From a bacterium 1xD42-87 (lineage in GTDB: Bacteria; Bacillota; Clostridia; Lachnospirales; Lachnospiraceae): 64,000 nt of DNA. Where the stretch lies: contig RAYM01000012.1 of the NCBI GenBank assembly GCA_003611805.1, positions 150,854-214,853 of the forward strand. The letters run 5' to 3'. The notes under the pieces are model-generated. The model ran no database searches. It was not told the origin of the DNA and was given only the letters and a program-made list of their open reading frames with translations. The position numbers were made by a program, and so were the translations under genes. Each line of letters opens with the position of its first letter. Position 1 is the stretch's first letter. Shown in pieces: positions 33,207 through 42,876 of this stretch.

Positions 33207-34040
33207 CTATAAAAATGGATTAAAATAACGGCTCCCGTCCCAGAAAGTCACCGTCAGATCAATAATCAGAATCACCGCCGCGAAGCCGATCGCCAGCCAG
33301 TCGTTACGTTTCAGGCTGCGGTATGTATACCATGTCCGCTTTTTCTCCTTGCCAAATCCCCTAAGCTCCATAGCGTTGCTCACCGTCTCAATGCGGTTTA
33401 AGCTGGACATCACGAGGGGCAGAAGAATCGCCACCGAATTTTTCAGTCTGGTAAAAAGTTTGTCCTTGCCCGACAGGTCGATCCCTCTCGCCTGCTGTGC
33501 CTGACTGATATTCGTGTACTCCCTCTGCACATCCGGGATATAGCGGAGCGCCAGACTCACCGCATAGCCCGCCCGGTAGCTCACCCCGATCCTGGACAGG
33601 GATGCCGCAAACTCGCTCGGGTCCGTGCAGGCGATAAAGAGCAGGGCGACCGGCACCACGCAGATTACTTTAAGCGTGATATTCAGGTGATAAAACAGCT
33701 GCTGCGCCGTAACCGTATATCTCCCTATCCCGGCAAGGAGCACTGTCCTGCTCTCATAGAGTTCCACCCCGTACTCCGGCGTAAACAGATAGATGAAAAT
33801 ATTGTTGAGCAGAAGAAAGACCGCCGCCAGCCCAAGTACCACGCTGATATCCCTGATCCGAATCTGACTGACCTTAAAAATCACCGCGCCGATCACCAGC
33901 ATACAGACAAGAACGCGGGTGTCAAAGGTCACCATGGACGCCACGCTCCATGCAAGGAAAAAGACCAGTTTCGTGGTACCCGTAAGCTCGTGAACCGGGC
34001 TCGGTCGTTTGATATAGTTTAGTATCGCTACTCTTGCCAT
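33207..34040 (-). CDS. ecfT: ECF transporter transmembrane component EcfT
   Basis: 277 aa energy-coupling membrane protein: about five membrane helices, then the cytoplasmic coupling helices with the family A-R-G motifs (AQQARGID and AMELRGFGK). Connects the ATPases to the S component. The ATG at 34040 is one base after the ecfA stop, with GGAGGAGG upstream. Confidence 0.92.
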   Translation of the reverse strand: MARVAILNYIKRPSPVHELTGTTKLVFFLAWSVASMVTFDTRVLVCMLVIGAVIFKVSQIRIRDISVVLGLAAVFLLLNNIFIYLFTPEYGVELYESRTVLLAGIGRYTVTAQQLFYHLNITLKVICVVPVALLFIACTDPSEFAASLSRIGVSYRAGYAVSLALRYIPDVQREYTNISQAQQARGIDLSGKDKLFTRLKNSVAILLPLVMSSLNRIETVSNAMELRGFGKEKKRTWYTYRSLKRNDWLAIGFAAVILIIDLTVTFWDGSRYFNPFL

Positions 34041-34041
34041 C

Positions 34042-35763
34042 TCATCCCTCCTCCGGCTTTCTTTGCGCTTCCTCATAGGCGATAAACCGTTCCGTAAATT
34101 CCTGCGGATTTTCTATGCCGCACGCCATGCTCAGCGTGTAAAGACTTGTCTCCTTCAGATTCGCCCGCGCCACCAATTCCGGGTCATTTAACACATGCGC
34201 CGCCGTGGTGTCCGCCAGAAGCTCTCCCTCGCTGAACACGATGGCTCTCGGCGTATACTCCAGCATCAGATGCATGTCGTGGGTAATCATCACAATCGTA
34301 AAGCCCTGCGCGTTCAGTTCCTTCAAAAACTCCATAATCTCCGTATAATGATGATAATCCTGGCCCGCCGTGGGCTCATCGAGAATAATCATCTGCGGAC
34401 GCTGCACAAGTATGCCCGCGATCGTCACGCGCTTTTTCTGTCCGAAGGAAAGCGCCGATACCGGCCATTTGCGGAAGGGGTAAAGCCCGCAGATTTTCAG
34501 GGTTTCCTCCACCCGCTCCCTTCTCTCCTCCGCATCCATATTTCCTGCCAAAAGCGCCATCTCCACCTCGTCCCAGATTAACGGTTTGGAGATCATCTGG
34601 TTAGGATTCTGCATCACATAACCGATTCTCTGCGCGCGCTCCTTGATGGTGTCGCCCGAAATATCCCTGCCAGAAAGACAGATCCTGCCCGCCGTGGGCT
34701 TCTCAAATCCGCAGATCAGCTTTGCCAGCGTGCTCTTTCCCGCGCCGTTTTTTCCTACGATGCTGATCATCTCGCCCTCTCTCACGGTAAAGCTTACATC
34801 CCTGAGATTCGTTCTCTCCGGCGTATAGCCGAACGTGAGGTTCTCCACACTGAGGAGCGCCGAATTTTCTTTCTCTTCTTTCGTGTAGATGCCGCTCGCA
34901 CGATACCAGCTCTGCACGCTCTCTTTCTGCGCCGCGGAAAGCCGCAGACTGTCCACATGCTGGGGCTCGATCTTCTCCGTAATTGGGACGCCCGCGTAGC
35001 GCAGCGCCGTCAGGTAGAGCGGTTCCCGGATGCCGTGCTCCAAAAGCAGCTCTCCCGACAGAAACGCCTTCGTCGGCATGTCCGCCACAACCCTGCCCTC
35101 GTCCATCAGCACGATCCGATCCACCCTGCGCCAGAGCACATCCTCCAGACGATGCTCAATGATAATCACCGCCGCACCGGTGCGCTCCTGTATGCGGTCA
35201 ATTAATTCGATAGTCGCCCGACCCGCCGCCGGGTCTAAATTTGCCAGCGGCTCGTCAAAGAGGAGCGCCTGTACTTTCTCCACCATCACGCCCGCCAGAC
35301 TGACCCTCTGCTTCTGTCCGCCGGAAAGCTCATGGGGCGCATACTCTAAATGGTGGTCGATATCCACCAACTTCGCCACCTCCCGCACCGTCTCCTTCAT
35401 ATCGCTCTGCGGCACGCAGTCGTTTTCCAGCGCGAATGCAATGTCCTCCCCCACCGTCAGCCCGATAAACTGCCCGTCCGTATCCTGCAAGACCGTTCCC
35501 ACAATCTGGCTCAGGTTAAAAATGCTCTCCTTTGCCGGGTCTTTTCCGCCCACAAGAAGCGTACCCGTGCTCTCCCCCTGATAGGCATAAGGAATGAGAC
35601 CGTTGATACAGCTCCCAATGGTGCTCTTGCCGCTGCCGGACGCGCCCGCAATCAGCACTTTTTCTCCCGGGTAAATGTCCAGATTGATGTGATAAAGCGT
35701 AGGACTAGCCTGCGCCAGATACTGAAATCCGTAATCCTTAAAAGAAATGATAGGCTCCGCCAT
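34042..35763 (-). CDS. ECF transporter ATPase, two fused ABC domains
   Basis: 573 aa carrying both ATPase subunits (EcfA and EcfA') in one chain. Domain 1 (about 1-260): GASGSGKST, LSGGQKQRVSLAG, LLFDEPLANLD. Domain 2 (about 290-520): GKNGAGKST, LSFGQKKRVTIAG, IILDEPTAGQD, ITHD. The second signature is LSFGQ instead of LSGGQ. The ATG at 35763 follows GAGGAG. The longer frame upstream covers hairpins (35833-35909) and is not coding. Confidence 0.93.
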   Translation of the reverse strand: MAEPIISFKDYGFQYLAQASPTLYHINLDIYPGEKVLIAGASGSGKSTIGSCINGLIPYAYQGESTGTLLVGGKDPAKESIFNLSQIVGTVLQDTDGQFIGLTVGEDIAFALENDCVPQSDMKETVREVAKLVDIDHHLEYAPHELSGGQKQRVSLAGVMVEKVQALLFDEPLANLDPAAGRATIELIDRIQERTGAAVIIIEHRLEDVLWRRVDRIVLMDEGRVVADMPTKAFLSGELLLEHGIREPLYLTALRYAGVPITEKIEPQHVDSLRLSAAQKESVQSWYRASGIYTKEEKENSALLSVENLTFGYTPERTNLRDVSFTVREGEMISIVGKNGAGKSTLAKLICGFEKPTAGRICLSGRDISGDTIKERAQRIGYVMQNPNQMISKPLIWDEVEMALLAGNMDAEERRERVEETLKICGLYPFRKWPVSALSFGQKKRVTIAGILVQRPQMIILDEPTAGQDYHHYTEIMEFLKELNAQGFTIVMITHDMHLMLEYTPRAIVFSEGELLADTTAAHVLNDPELVARANLKETSLYTLSMACGIENPQEFTERFIAYEEAQRKPEEG

Positions 35764-35832
35764 GTCGTTTCTCCTCGCTGTGATATGTGATATTTTCTTC
35801 CGTAAAACCATCGCCTGATAACAGCGATTCAG

Positions 35833-35909
35833 AGAATGCCTCGCATTCTTCTTCCTGCAAAAGAAAAGCATAGGCAGGCTGGAAGCGCCTCGCATTCCAA
35901 GTCTGCCTA
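35833..35909 (-). other. Pair of hairpins between ecfS and ecfA
   Basis: AGAATGC/GCATTCT (35833-35839, 35843-35849) and TAGGCAG/CTGCCTA (35871-35877, 35903-35909) with an inner TGGAA/TTCCA. Both have a GAGGC-type loop on the minus strand. No T run follows. Confidence 0.6.
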
Positions 35910-35918
35910 CTATTCTCC

Positions 35919-36461
35919 TTAGTCCTCTTTCTCCAAAGACCCCTTCTTCACAACGGTCTTCGCATAACCGAGCAAAAGCAGCGTTCCCACCACGCCAGTC
36001 GTAATGATATTCGCCACCGCGGCCATCAATCCCTGTGCAAACAGCTTTTCAACCGGCTCCGCGTAGATCAGGATATCCAGAACAGGCGCTACCAGTCCCC
36101 ACGCAAGAACGTGCGCGATGATCTGCGCCACATTAAAGCGGATCAGCTTTTTGCTGTTAATCCCTTCCTCCACGTTCATCTTCATGGTCAGAAGACCGAT
36201 TACCAGCCCTACGAATGCGGAAGCAATAATCCAGCTCCACCAGGGACCGTAGCTTGTCGCGTCGATCAGCGTATGACCGATAAAGCCGATGACAACACCA
36301 GCAATGGGTCCGAAGAGTGTGGCAAACACCGCCTCGATCGCATACTGTAAGCTGATGTTCGTGTTAGGCACGGGCGACGGAATCGCAACCTTGCCGAGAA
36401 CAAAGAACAGCGCCGCGCCGATACCGATCGCAACGACACTCTTTACAGATAACTTTTTCAT
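35919..36461 (-). CDS. ECF transporter S component (UPF0397 family)
   Basis: 180 aa, five or six membrane helices, beginning KKLSVKSVVAIGIGAALFFV; GHTLIDATSYGPWWSWIIAS is typical for UPF0397, which some databases label riboflavin-type S components. The actual vitamin or metabolite is not certain. No FMN riboswitch is visible upstream. The ATG at 36461 follows GGGAGGAC. First gene of the ecfS-ecfA-ecfT operon. Confidence 0.88.
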   Translation of the reverse strand: MKKLSVKSVVAIGIGAALFFVLGKVAIPSPVPNTNISLQYAIEAVFATLFGPIAGVVIGFIGHTLIDATSYGPWWSWIIASAFVGLVIGLLTMKMNVEEGINSKKLIRFNVAQIIAHVLAWGLVAPVLDILIYAEPVEKLFAQGLMAAVANIITTGVVGTLLLLGYAKTVVKKGSLEKED

Positions 36462-36488
36462 AAAAAAGTCCTCCCTCATATGTATTTT

Positions 36489-36505
36489 ATGGTTTGCAAA
36501 ACCAT
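36489..36505. promoter_or_regulatory. Palindrome ATGGTTT-N3-AAACCAT in the ecfS leader
   Basis: Perfect 7-3-7 inverted repeat placed 5-21 bases after the -10 box, where an operator would block initiation. Regulator unknown. Confidence 0.5.
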
Positions 36506-36509
36506 CTCT

Positions 36510-36539
36510 ATTATAGGCTTTGACAAGACGGAATGTCAA
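36510..36539 (-). promoter_or_regulatory. Promoter of the ECF transporter operon
   Basis: Minus-strand TTGACA (36539-36534), 18 bp, TATAAT (36515-36510). Both hexamers are perfect. Confidence 0.85.
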
Positions 36540-36618
36540 CCGCCGTAATTCCTGTTCGGCGCGGTCGCTCCGTTCAGCCACGCCCGTTCGCAAAATCGCG
36601 TCTTCGCTTCACCCCGAA

Positions 36619-37983
36619 CTAATTCTTGAAACTGTGGATCGGCGCGGGAATCCGTCCGCCCCGGTTCACAAACGCCTCGCAGGAAAAGCCGTTCACCGGC
36701 ATCACGGGCGCATAGCCGAACAGCCCGCCGAACTCTACTTTCTCCCCCACGCCCTTGCCGATGGCAGGGATAATGCGCACCGCCGTGGTCTTCTGGTTCA
36801 CCATGCCGATCGCCATCTCATCCGCAATGATTCCCGCAATCGTCGTATTCGGCGTATCGCCGGGAATCGCCAGCATGTCAAGCCCCACAGAGCAGACACA
36901 GGTCATCGCCTCCAGCTTCTCTATGGTGAGCGCCCCCGCCGTCACGGCGTCGATCATACCCTGATCCTCGCTGACGGGAATAAACGCGCCGCTCAAGCCT
37001 CCCACATAGGAAGACGCCATCACACCGCCCTTTTTCACCTGATCGTTCAGAAGCGCAAGCGCCGCCGTCGTTCCCGGCGCGCCTGTATATTCTAATCCTA
37101 TCTCGCACAGAATATCCGCCACGCTATCCCCGATCGCCGGCGTGGGAGCCAGGGACAAATCCACGATGCCGAAGGGAATGTTTAACATCCGGGAAGCCTC
37201 CTGCGCCACAAGCTGCCCGACCCTTGTCACCTTGAAAGCCGTCTTCTTGATTGTCTCGCAGAGCACTTCAAAATTCTCGCCGCGCACCCGCTGCAGGGCG
37301 GTCTTCACCACGCCCGGGCCGCTGACGCCCACATTGATCACCGCGTCCGCCTCGGTCACGCCGTGGAACGCGCCCGCCATAAAGGGATTGTCATCCGGCG
37401 CGTTGCAGAACACCACCAGTTTCATGCAGTCGGCGCTGTCCTGTTCCCTGCTGATCAGAGCCGTCTCCTTGATGATATCTCCCATCAGCCGTACCGCATC
37501 CATATTGATACCCGTCTTGGTGGAACCCAGATTCACGGAACTGCAGACCCGCTCCGTGGCGTGCAGCGCCTGCGGAATCGAACGGATCAGCAGCTCGTCC
37601 GCCTTCGTCATGCCCTTGGACACAAGCGCGGAGTATCCGCCGATCAGGTTGACCCCTACCGTCTGCGCCGCCCGATCCATCGTTTTTGCAAGCGTCACAA
37701 AATCCTCGCTGCCCTTACATGCCGCGCCGCCCACAAGCGCCATCGGCGTGACGGAAATTCTCTTATTGACTATGGGAATGCCGAACTCCTTCTCGATCGC
37801 CTCCCCGGTCTTTACCAGATCCTTCGCCGTTTCGGTGATCTTCTCGTAAACCTGCTCGTTTACCCTTTTTAGGTCGCCGTCAATACAGTCCAAAAGGCTG
37901 ACGCCCAATGTGATGGTCCGCACATCCAGATTTTCTTTGGCGATCATTTCATTGGTTTCAGCCACTTCAAATAAATTTATCAT
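36619..37983 (-). CDS. UPF0210 (PFL-like/DUF711) family protein
   Basis: 454 aa soluble protein with a glycine-rich, pyruvate-formate-lyase-like architecture ([51 protein letters not shown]). Nearly always encoded next to a UPF0237 ACT protein, as here; the reaction is not established. The ATG at 37983 has GGAGG ten bases upstream. Confidence 0.92.
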   Translation of the reverse strand: MINLFEVAETNEMIAKENLDVRTITLGVSLLDCIDGDLKRVNEQVYEKITETAKDLVKTGEAIEKEFGIPIVNKRISVTPMALVGGAACKGSEDFVTLAKTMDRAAQTVGVNLIGGYSALVSKGMTKADELLIRSIPQALHATERVCSSVNLGSTKTGINMDAVRLMGDIIKETALISREQDSADCMKLVVFCNAPDDNPFMAGAFHGVTEADAVINVGVSGPGVVKTALQRVRGENFEVLCETIKKTAFKVTRVGQLVAQEASRMLNIPFGIVDLSLAPTPAIGDSVADILCEIGLEYTGAPGTTAALALLNDQVKKGGVMASSYVGGLSGAFIPVSEDQGMIDAVTAGALTIEKLEAMTCVCSVGLDMLAIPGDTPNTTIAGIIADEMAIGMVNQKTTAVRIIPAIGKGVGEKVEFGGLFGYAPVMPVNGFSCEAFVNRGGRIPAPIHSFKN

Positions 37984-38007
37984 GGTTAATATGCCTCCTT
38001 TAGACTC

Positions 38008-38113
38008 GCAAACCCGTGCTCCGCACTCCCTGTCCGATTTCATCGGACGTTTGCTCGTTATCGGTGCATGAAAAGCAAATGCCGCTTCGCGTCGCTTGCT
38101 TTTCTTTTGCACC
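38008..38113 (-). other. Large structured intercistronic RNA between UPF0237 and UPF0210
   Basis: Two structures in 106 bases. A three-way fold: outer GCAAAC/GTTTGC (38008-38013, 38049-38054) enclosing GTGC/GCAC and GTCCGAT/ATCGGAC. A long hairpin: GGTGCA/TGCACC (38063-38068, 38108-38113) around GAAAAGCAA/TTGCTTTTC (38070-38078, 38096-38104). No T run on either strand, so not an intrinsic terminator. Confidence 0.6.
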
Positions 38114-38115
38114 TT

Positions 38116-38388
38116 CTAAATCCTATGCATCTGGTCGAATATCTCTTCCTTCTGGCACTTGATGACGACGCCGATCTCCTCGCCGAGCGCGTTCAGTTCA
38201 TCCACGATCACCCCGAAATCCTTGTCCGTCAGGTTCGTGTCCACGATCATCATCATGTTGAAGAAGCCCTGCACGATGGTCTGGGAGATATCCAGAATAT
38301 TGATCCGATTGTCCGCCAGGTAAGTGCATACCTTGGCAATGATGCCCACTGTGTCTTTTCCCACTACGGTGATAATTGTCTTTTTCAT
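38116..38388 (-). CDS. UPF0237 ACT-domain protein
   Basis: 90 aa, a single ACT domain (KTIITVVGKDTVGIIAKV ... ILDISQTIVQGFFNMMMIVD). Presumed small-molecule sensor partner of the UPF0210 protein downstream. The ATG at 38388 has GGAGGAAA upstream. It follows upp by 37 bases. Confidence 0.93.
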   Translation of the reverse strand: MKKTIITVVGKDTVGIIAKVCTYLADNRINILDISQTIVQGFFNMMMIVDTNLTDKDFGVIVDELNALGEEIGVVIKCQKEEIFDQMHRI

Positions 38389-38425
38389 AATTTCCTCCAT
38401 TCCAAAGCCGTTTACAGCACAACGA

Positions 38426-39055
38426 TTACTTTGTCCCAAAAATTCTGTCTCCGGCATCCCCCACGCCCGGACAGATATAGGCGTTCTCGTTCAGGCAGCG
38501 GTCAATATGACCAATATAGAGCTGCACGTCCGGGTGATCCTTCCTCATCCGCTCCACGCCCTCCGGCGCCGCGATAATGCACATAAACTTAATATTCCTG
38601 CCGCCATGCTCCTTGATGAAACGCACCGCCTGGGAACCGGAACCGCCCGTGGCGAGCATGGGGTCCAGCACAATGATTGTCCTCTGGTCAATGGGCTTCG
38701 GCAGCTTACAGTAATACTCGTGCGGTTCATGCGTCTCGGGATCCCTGTACAGTCCGATATGTCCCACCTTGGCGCTCGGCACCAGCGCGAGAATACCGTT
38801 TACCATTCCAAGCCCCGCGCGCAGGATCGGCACCACCGCCAGTTTCTTTCCAGCAATCCTCGGCGACATGCAGGTCTCAATCGGCGTCTCCACTTCCACA
38901 TCTTCCAGCGGAAGATCCCTGAGCGCTTCATAGCCCATCAGCATGGCGATCTCCTCAATACATTTCCTAAATTCGTTCGTGCCGGTGCCGATGTCCCTGA
39001 TCTGCGAAATCTTGTGCTGAATCAGCGGATGTTCCATCACAAATACATTTTCCAT
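38426..39055 (-). CDS. upp: Uracil phosphoribosyltransferase
   Basis: Pyrimidine salvage: uracil and PRPP to UMP. 209 aa; PRPP loop [11 protein letters not shown], uracil-site C-terminus [17 protein letters not shown]. The start follows GGAGGATAAC. Heads the upp-UPF0237-UPF0210 run. Confidence 0.97.
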   Translation of the reverse strand: MENVFVMEHPLIQHKISQIRDIGTGTNEFRKCIEEIAMLMGYEALRDLPLEDVEVETPIETCMSPRIAGKKLAVVPILRAGLGMVNGILALVPSAKVGHIGLYRDPETHEPHEYYCKLPKPIDQRTIIVLDPMLATGGSGSQAVRFIKEHGGRNIKFMCIIAAPEGVERMRKDHPDVQLYIGHIDRCLNENAYICPGVGDAGDRIFGTK

Positions 39056-39130
39056 GTTATCCTCCGTCCGTGTCAGAATCTTATTTTCCCTTTCTAATTA
39101 GATCGTAGCGATTTCTTTGCCTCATGTCAA

Positions 39131-40468
39131 TCACGGATTTGCCTCCTCCAGCAGCTTCCGCACTTCCGCCTCTGTGACCCTGCCCTCTATAGGCTCATAA
39201 TCCCCCATGTCATAGGCATCATAGACAGCATCCAGCTCCTCCAGCGACGCCCTCTCGCCATTGATATAGACCGGCCCGTCCCCAAGCTCCTCGTCCTCAT
39301 CAAGTACGCCGTTTCCATTGCTGTCAATATAATTGATGGTTTCGATCCACATGGGTGTCTCCATCTCCCCACGCTCATTGATCTTCATATAATACGTGTG
39401 CAGGATCAGTCCCGCCTGATCCGCATTATAGTTTCTCATGTTGTTTTTACGGGGCGCATAGTCATATCCGCTATTCCCCATAGCGCCGTAAGCCCAATGG
39501 TTCATCGGCATGGACAGGGTGCCGTCCCGAAAAGTGTACAGATTGACAAAATAACCGTTTCTGCCAGAGACAAGCTCCGGAATCTCATCCTCGTCCACAT
39601 AGATCAGGTCATACAGAAATTCGCCGCCGTACTCCGTCTCCGATGCCGCCCATCCCTCCATAACCGATAAGTTGAGCGCCACTTCGTACGCCTCCACATA
39701 GCTTTCAAATTCCCCGTTTTTCTTTCCTCCCGTGAGCAGGTCGCGGATGCCGGCAATGGTCATCGGCGCTTTTGCCTGTTCCGATAAATAGTCCGAAAGC
39801 TCCTCCTCCCTGAAAAAACTCCAGTATTCTTTCTCATATCCAAACATATCGCCATAATACACGGCGGCAGTCTGCGTATCTCCGTAAGTCGCGATCGTCA
39901 CGACATCCGTAAAGCCGTCGAAATTGACGTCCCAGAAGGACACTGCATCCAGACTCTTAAACTTTTTCGCCCCCGCCTTCGCCGGTACATAGGGCGTAAT
40001 GCCGCACAAAACCTCCCCGTCCCGTACCATTTCCATACGAAACTCCGGCTGCGTCACAGACGGCGCGTAAGGGACAAAATAAACTGTTCCCCCGCCCTTG
40101 TTAAGCTCCACCTCAAAACACTGCTCCGCAATACAGTCCTCCCCGAACATTTCTTTCTTTTCCCGGATCTCGGGGCTCTCCGTATCAGGAGCGGAATCCG
40201 TACCCGCTGTTTCCTCTGTTCCTGCTGTCTGCGCTCCGTCCGCCGTCCGGCTTTCGTCTGTCTCCTCCGCTGTTTCCGTTATCCCGCTTTCCGCTGTCGT
40301 CTCGTCGGCATTCCCCGTCTGCGCTTCGCCTGCCGCCTGTCTTTCCTGTGCCGTCTGATTCCCGCCTGCCGTCTGTTTCTGTATCTCTGCGCTCTGGTTC
40401 CCGCAGGCGCAGACGAGCATTGCCGTCATAATAGCCATAGGCATCCATTTAATACGTGTTCTTTTCAT
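39131..40468 (-). CDS. Lipoprotein with acidic/Thr-rich linker and EF-hand-like site
   Basis: 445 aa. Signal peptide ending LVCAC|GNQ (lipobox Cys at about 22), then a low-complexity E/T/A/G linker (about 25-100) expected to span the wall. The globular part has an FG-GAP-like DVNFDGFTDVVTIATYGD and a C-terminal EF-hand loop DSNGNGVLDEDE. Probably a membrane-anchored, calcium-binding surface protein; ligand unknown. The start follows AGGTGAAC. Confidence 0.82.
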   Translation of the reverse strand: MKRTRIKWMPMAIMTAMLVCACGNQSAEIQKQTAGGNQTAQERQAAGEAQTGNADETTAESGITETAEETDESRTADGAQTAGTEETAGTDSAPDTESPEIREKKEMFGEDCIAEQCFEVELNKGGGTVYFVPYAPSVTQPEFRMEMVRDGEVLCGITPYVPAKAGAKKFKSLDAVSFWDVNFDGFTDVVTIATYGDTQTAAVYYGDMFGYEKEYWSFFREEELSDYLSEQAKAPMTIAGIRDLLTGGKKNGEFESYVEAYEVALNLSVMEGWAASETEYGGEFLYDLIYVDEDEIPELVSGRNGYFVNLYTFRDGTLSMPMNHWAYGAMGNSGYDYAPRKNNMRNYNADQAGLILHTYYMKINERGEMETPMWIETINYIDSNGNGVLDEDEELGDGPVYINGERASLEELDAVYDAYDMGDYEPIEGRVTEAEVRKLLEEANP

Positions 40469-40539
40469 CTTGGTTCACCTACATTTCCCGCTGCCATATC
40501 ACAGAAAAATATATTTCCCTCAAACGATGTACACGTTGC

Positions 40540-41919
40540 TCATGCATATAATTCCTGCAAATCAATCAAAATCAGCTCCGGTCGCTTCTCACACAAAAAA
40601 CCGCTCCTTGAAATAAATCCGTATCGATAACTGACAAGTCCACACTCCCTGATCTGCTCGATTTCCCTGTCAATCATCTGCTCTGTCAGCGGCTCCTGCC
40701 TAAACTTAGCCTCGTAAAAAATATAACCCTTTTCATCTTTTGTCACAATGTCAAACTCTACGTTCTTCTTATGAACCGGGTCGTCATAATAAAATTTCCC
40801 AATCTTTTCAAAGGGAATTTCCGTTTTCCCCGCAAGGTTCATGCGAATCAGATATTGTCTGCAAATATCTTCAAACACACGCGGTACATGTCTGGTTTCA
40901 AAATCTTTTTCGATATACTTATCATAAAACACCTCCGGATCCATAACACTCATACGGGAAGCATTCCGAAAAATATATTTATAATAAAAGAGCGACAGAT
41001 TGTCACTGATATAATATCCCGACTTTCTCCGATTGTCCTCATCATTGATCGGCGCTTCCTTTTTCACGACTTCCATCCGCATCAGCTTATCCAGCACATC
41101 CACCATCGTCGGACCGCTGGAGACATGGGACTGGTCATAAATATCCTTATATTTGCAAAACCCCTTTGCCAGTGTCTCAAACACCTCATTGGCATTTGTT
41201 AATTTGGAAATTTCCGAGCTCAGATACATGGAAACCTCGTTTTCCAGTCTTGCTCCCGGCGATGCAATCAGCTCGATCACATTTTCCCTTACCGTCCTAT
41301 TTCGGTCAATCAAACGGTTGTAATATGGGATGCCGCCAAATACACTATACAGCCTTACCTTATCCTCCTCCGAAAAATTTTCATAAAAAAGAGCCGATTC
41401 ATAATAATCCATCGGTTTTAAATCAATAGTCAGATCCACCCTGCCATAAAGCGGATTCTGTCTGGACAATAATTCCTTCATTGTATCCACATAGGAGCCA
41501 CATATAATAAGCTTCATGCCGGATGTATCCCTGTTTTCATCCGTCAGAACCTGCAAAATGCTGTCTAATCCTTTTATGGCTTCGCGAATATAGGTGTATT
41601 CATCCAGAACCAGAATCAATTTTTCACGGCACGACATCCTGAACAAATACTTTAACAGTTCTTCCATACTCTCAAATGCCAGTTTCGGATAATCAAAGGC
41701 TTCCGCAATGATTTCTGCCAGACTGTCTACATTGTTTTTTTCCGTCGTCTGTTTACACTCATAATAAATGCTCCTGATCTCTGATTCCCTCAGGCACTGT
41801 TTGATCAGTTCGCTTTTACCGATCCGGCGTCTGCCATAAATCAGTGTAACCATCTGATCTTCCGTCTCCAACATTTTGTGTATCTGTTTTTTCTGCTTTT
41901 CCCGTCCATAAAAATTCAT
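40540..41919 (-). CDS. AAA-type ATPase with DUF234 nuclease-like C-terminus
   Basis: 459 aa. P-loop YGRRRIGKSELI, Walker B LILVLDEYTYI, then a winged-helix-like region and a C-terminal DUF234 part with a PD-(D/E)xK-like pattern (VEFDIVTKDEKGYIFYEAKF). This family is common on archaeal and Clostridia accessory DNA and its role is unknown. Codon use is AT-richer than its neighbours, suggesting later acquisition. It has its own promoter (41958-41986). Confidence 0.85.
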   Translation of the reverse strand: MNFYGREKQKKQIHKMLETEDQMVTLIYGRRRIGKSELIKQCLRESEIRSIYYECKQTTEKNNVDSLAEIIAEAFDYPKLAFESMEELLKYLFRMSCREKLILVLDEYTYIREAIKGLDSILQVLTDENRDTSGMKLIICGSYVDTMKELLSRQNPLYGRVDLTIDLKPMDYYESALFYENFSEEDKVRLYSVFGGIPYYNRLIDRNRTVRENVIELIASPGARLENEVSMYLSSEISKLTNANEVFETLAKGFCKYKDIYDQSHVSSGPTMVDVLDKLMRMEVVKKEAPINDEDNRRKSGYYISDNLSLFYYKYIFRNASRMSVMDPEVFYDKYIEKDFETRHVPRVFEDICRQYLIRMNLAGKTEIPFEKIGKFYYDDPVHKKNVEFDIVTKDEKGYIFYEAKFRQEPLTEQMIDREIEQIRECGLVSYRYGFISRSGFLCEKRPELILIDLQELYA

Positions 41920-41957
41920 TCGGTCACCTCCGACTCGGTATGTATCGAATTAATTTT

Positions 41958-41986
41958 ATTGTAATAAAAACGATTGGAAAAGTCAA
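41958..41986 (-). promoter_or_regulatory. Promoter of the AAA-DUF234 gene
   Basis: Minus-strand TTGACT (41986-41981), 17 bp, TACAAT (41963-41958). Confidence 0.7.
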
Positions 41987-42018
41987 AGAAAAAAGCGCAT
42001 TTTGACACACGCTCTTCC

Positions 42019-42819
42019 CTACCGCACCTCAATCACTTCCGACACCACATCCCGTTTCGCCACATACAGCGGAAAATCATTGCCGTTGTAATCCGTATCC
42101 GACATGGTGACCTCCACCCGCACCGACTCGTAAGCCAGCTCCGGCAGGTTGTTTTCCTTGCTCAGATGCCCCAGCACAATCGCCTGCATGTTGTCATGCA
42201 GAAGGCGGCTTAAGAGCTTTCCCGCCGACTCGTTGGACAGATGCCCCCGCTCCCCCAGAATCCGCTGTTTCAGATAATACGGGTAAGGTCCCACCTGTAA
42301 CATGTGCACGTCGTGGTTCGCCTCCAGATACAGAAGGTCAAGACTGCGCAGACATTCCACGGTATAGTCATTGTAACAGCCCAGATCGGTGAGAATTCCG
42401 ATCCGCCGCCCGTCGTGGTCGATCCGGTATGCCACGGGATCTGCCGCGTCATGGGAAGTGCGCACGGGATAGAGTGAGATATCCTTGATGATACACCTTT
42501 CATCAGGAGTAACAACCCGGAAAAGCGATTCATCAATCTGCCCAAGGGAAGAGGTCTTTTTGATGGCTGCCAGCGTCCCTTTTGTGGCATAAACCGGCAC
42601 CCCATACTTTCTGGCAAGCACTCCCAGCCCGCTTATATGATCGGCGTGCTCATGGGTGATGCAGATCGCGTCGATATCCTTCATAGTCAGCCCCAATTCG
42701 GCAAGCCCGGCTTCCGTTCGTTTGCCGCTGATTCCCACGTCCATCAGAAGGTGCGTGGTATCGCTGCCCACATAAACACAGTTTCCGCTGCTGCCGCTGG
42801 CAATACTGCATAATCTCAT
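42019..42819 (-). CDS. MBL-fold metallohydrolase, WalJ/YycJ family
   Basis: 266 aa metallo-beta-lactamase fold: HEHADHISGL (HxHxDH metal site), later metal ligands in RTSHDAADPVAYR and LEANHD, and HLSNE/GHLSKENN. In many Firmicutes the homologue is encoded with walRK and linked to cell-wall homeostasis; here it follows an FtsA-like gene instead. The name is by family resemblance. Confidence 0.88.
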   Translation of the reverse strand: MRLCSIASGSSGNCVYVGSDTTHLLMDVGISGKRTEAGLAELGLTMKDIDAICITHEHADHISGLGVLARKYGVPVYATKGTLAAIKKTSSLGQIDESLFRVVTPDERCIIKDISLYPVRTSHDAADPVAYRIDHDGRRIGILTDLGCYNDYTVECLRSLDLLYLEANHDVHMLQVGPYPYYLKQRILGERGHLSNESAGKLLSRLLHDNMQAIVLGHLSKENNLPELAYESVRVEVTMSDTDYNGNDFPLYVAKRDVVSEVIEVR

Positions 42820-42836
42820 AATTATGTAAACCTATC

Positions 42837-42863
42837 GCGGCTACAGACACTTTCTGCAGCCGC
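42837..42863 (-). other. 11-bp hairpin between the FtsA-like gene and walJ
   Basis: GCGGCTACAGA/TCTGCAGCCGC (42837-42847, 42853-42863; one A-C mismatch on the plus strand, which is a G-T pair on the minus strand) with a 5-base loop. No T run follows on the minus strand. Confidence 0.55.
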
Positions 42864-42876
42864 CTTTCTTTTTTCG

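Noticed and set aside
35764..35895. 44-residue N-terminal extension of the ECF ATPase
   Set aside because: It reads through intergenic hairpins; the ATG at 35763 has a strong ribosome site and matches the family start.
36462..36618. FMN riboswitch upstream of the ECF S component
   Set aside because: The leader is under 45 bases after the promoter and has none of the conserved riboswitch helices.
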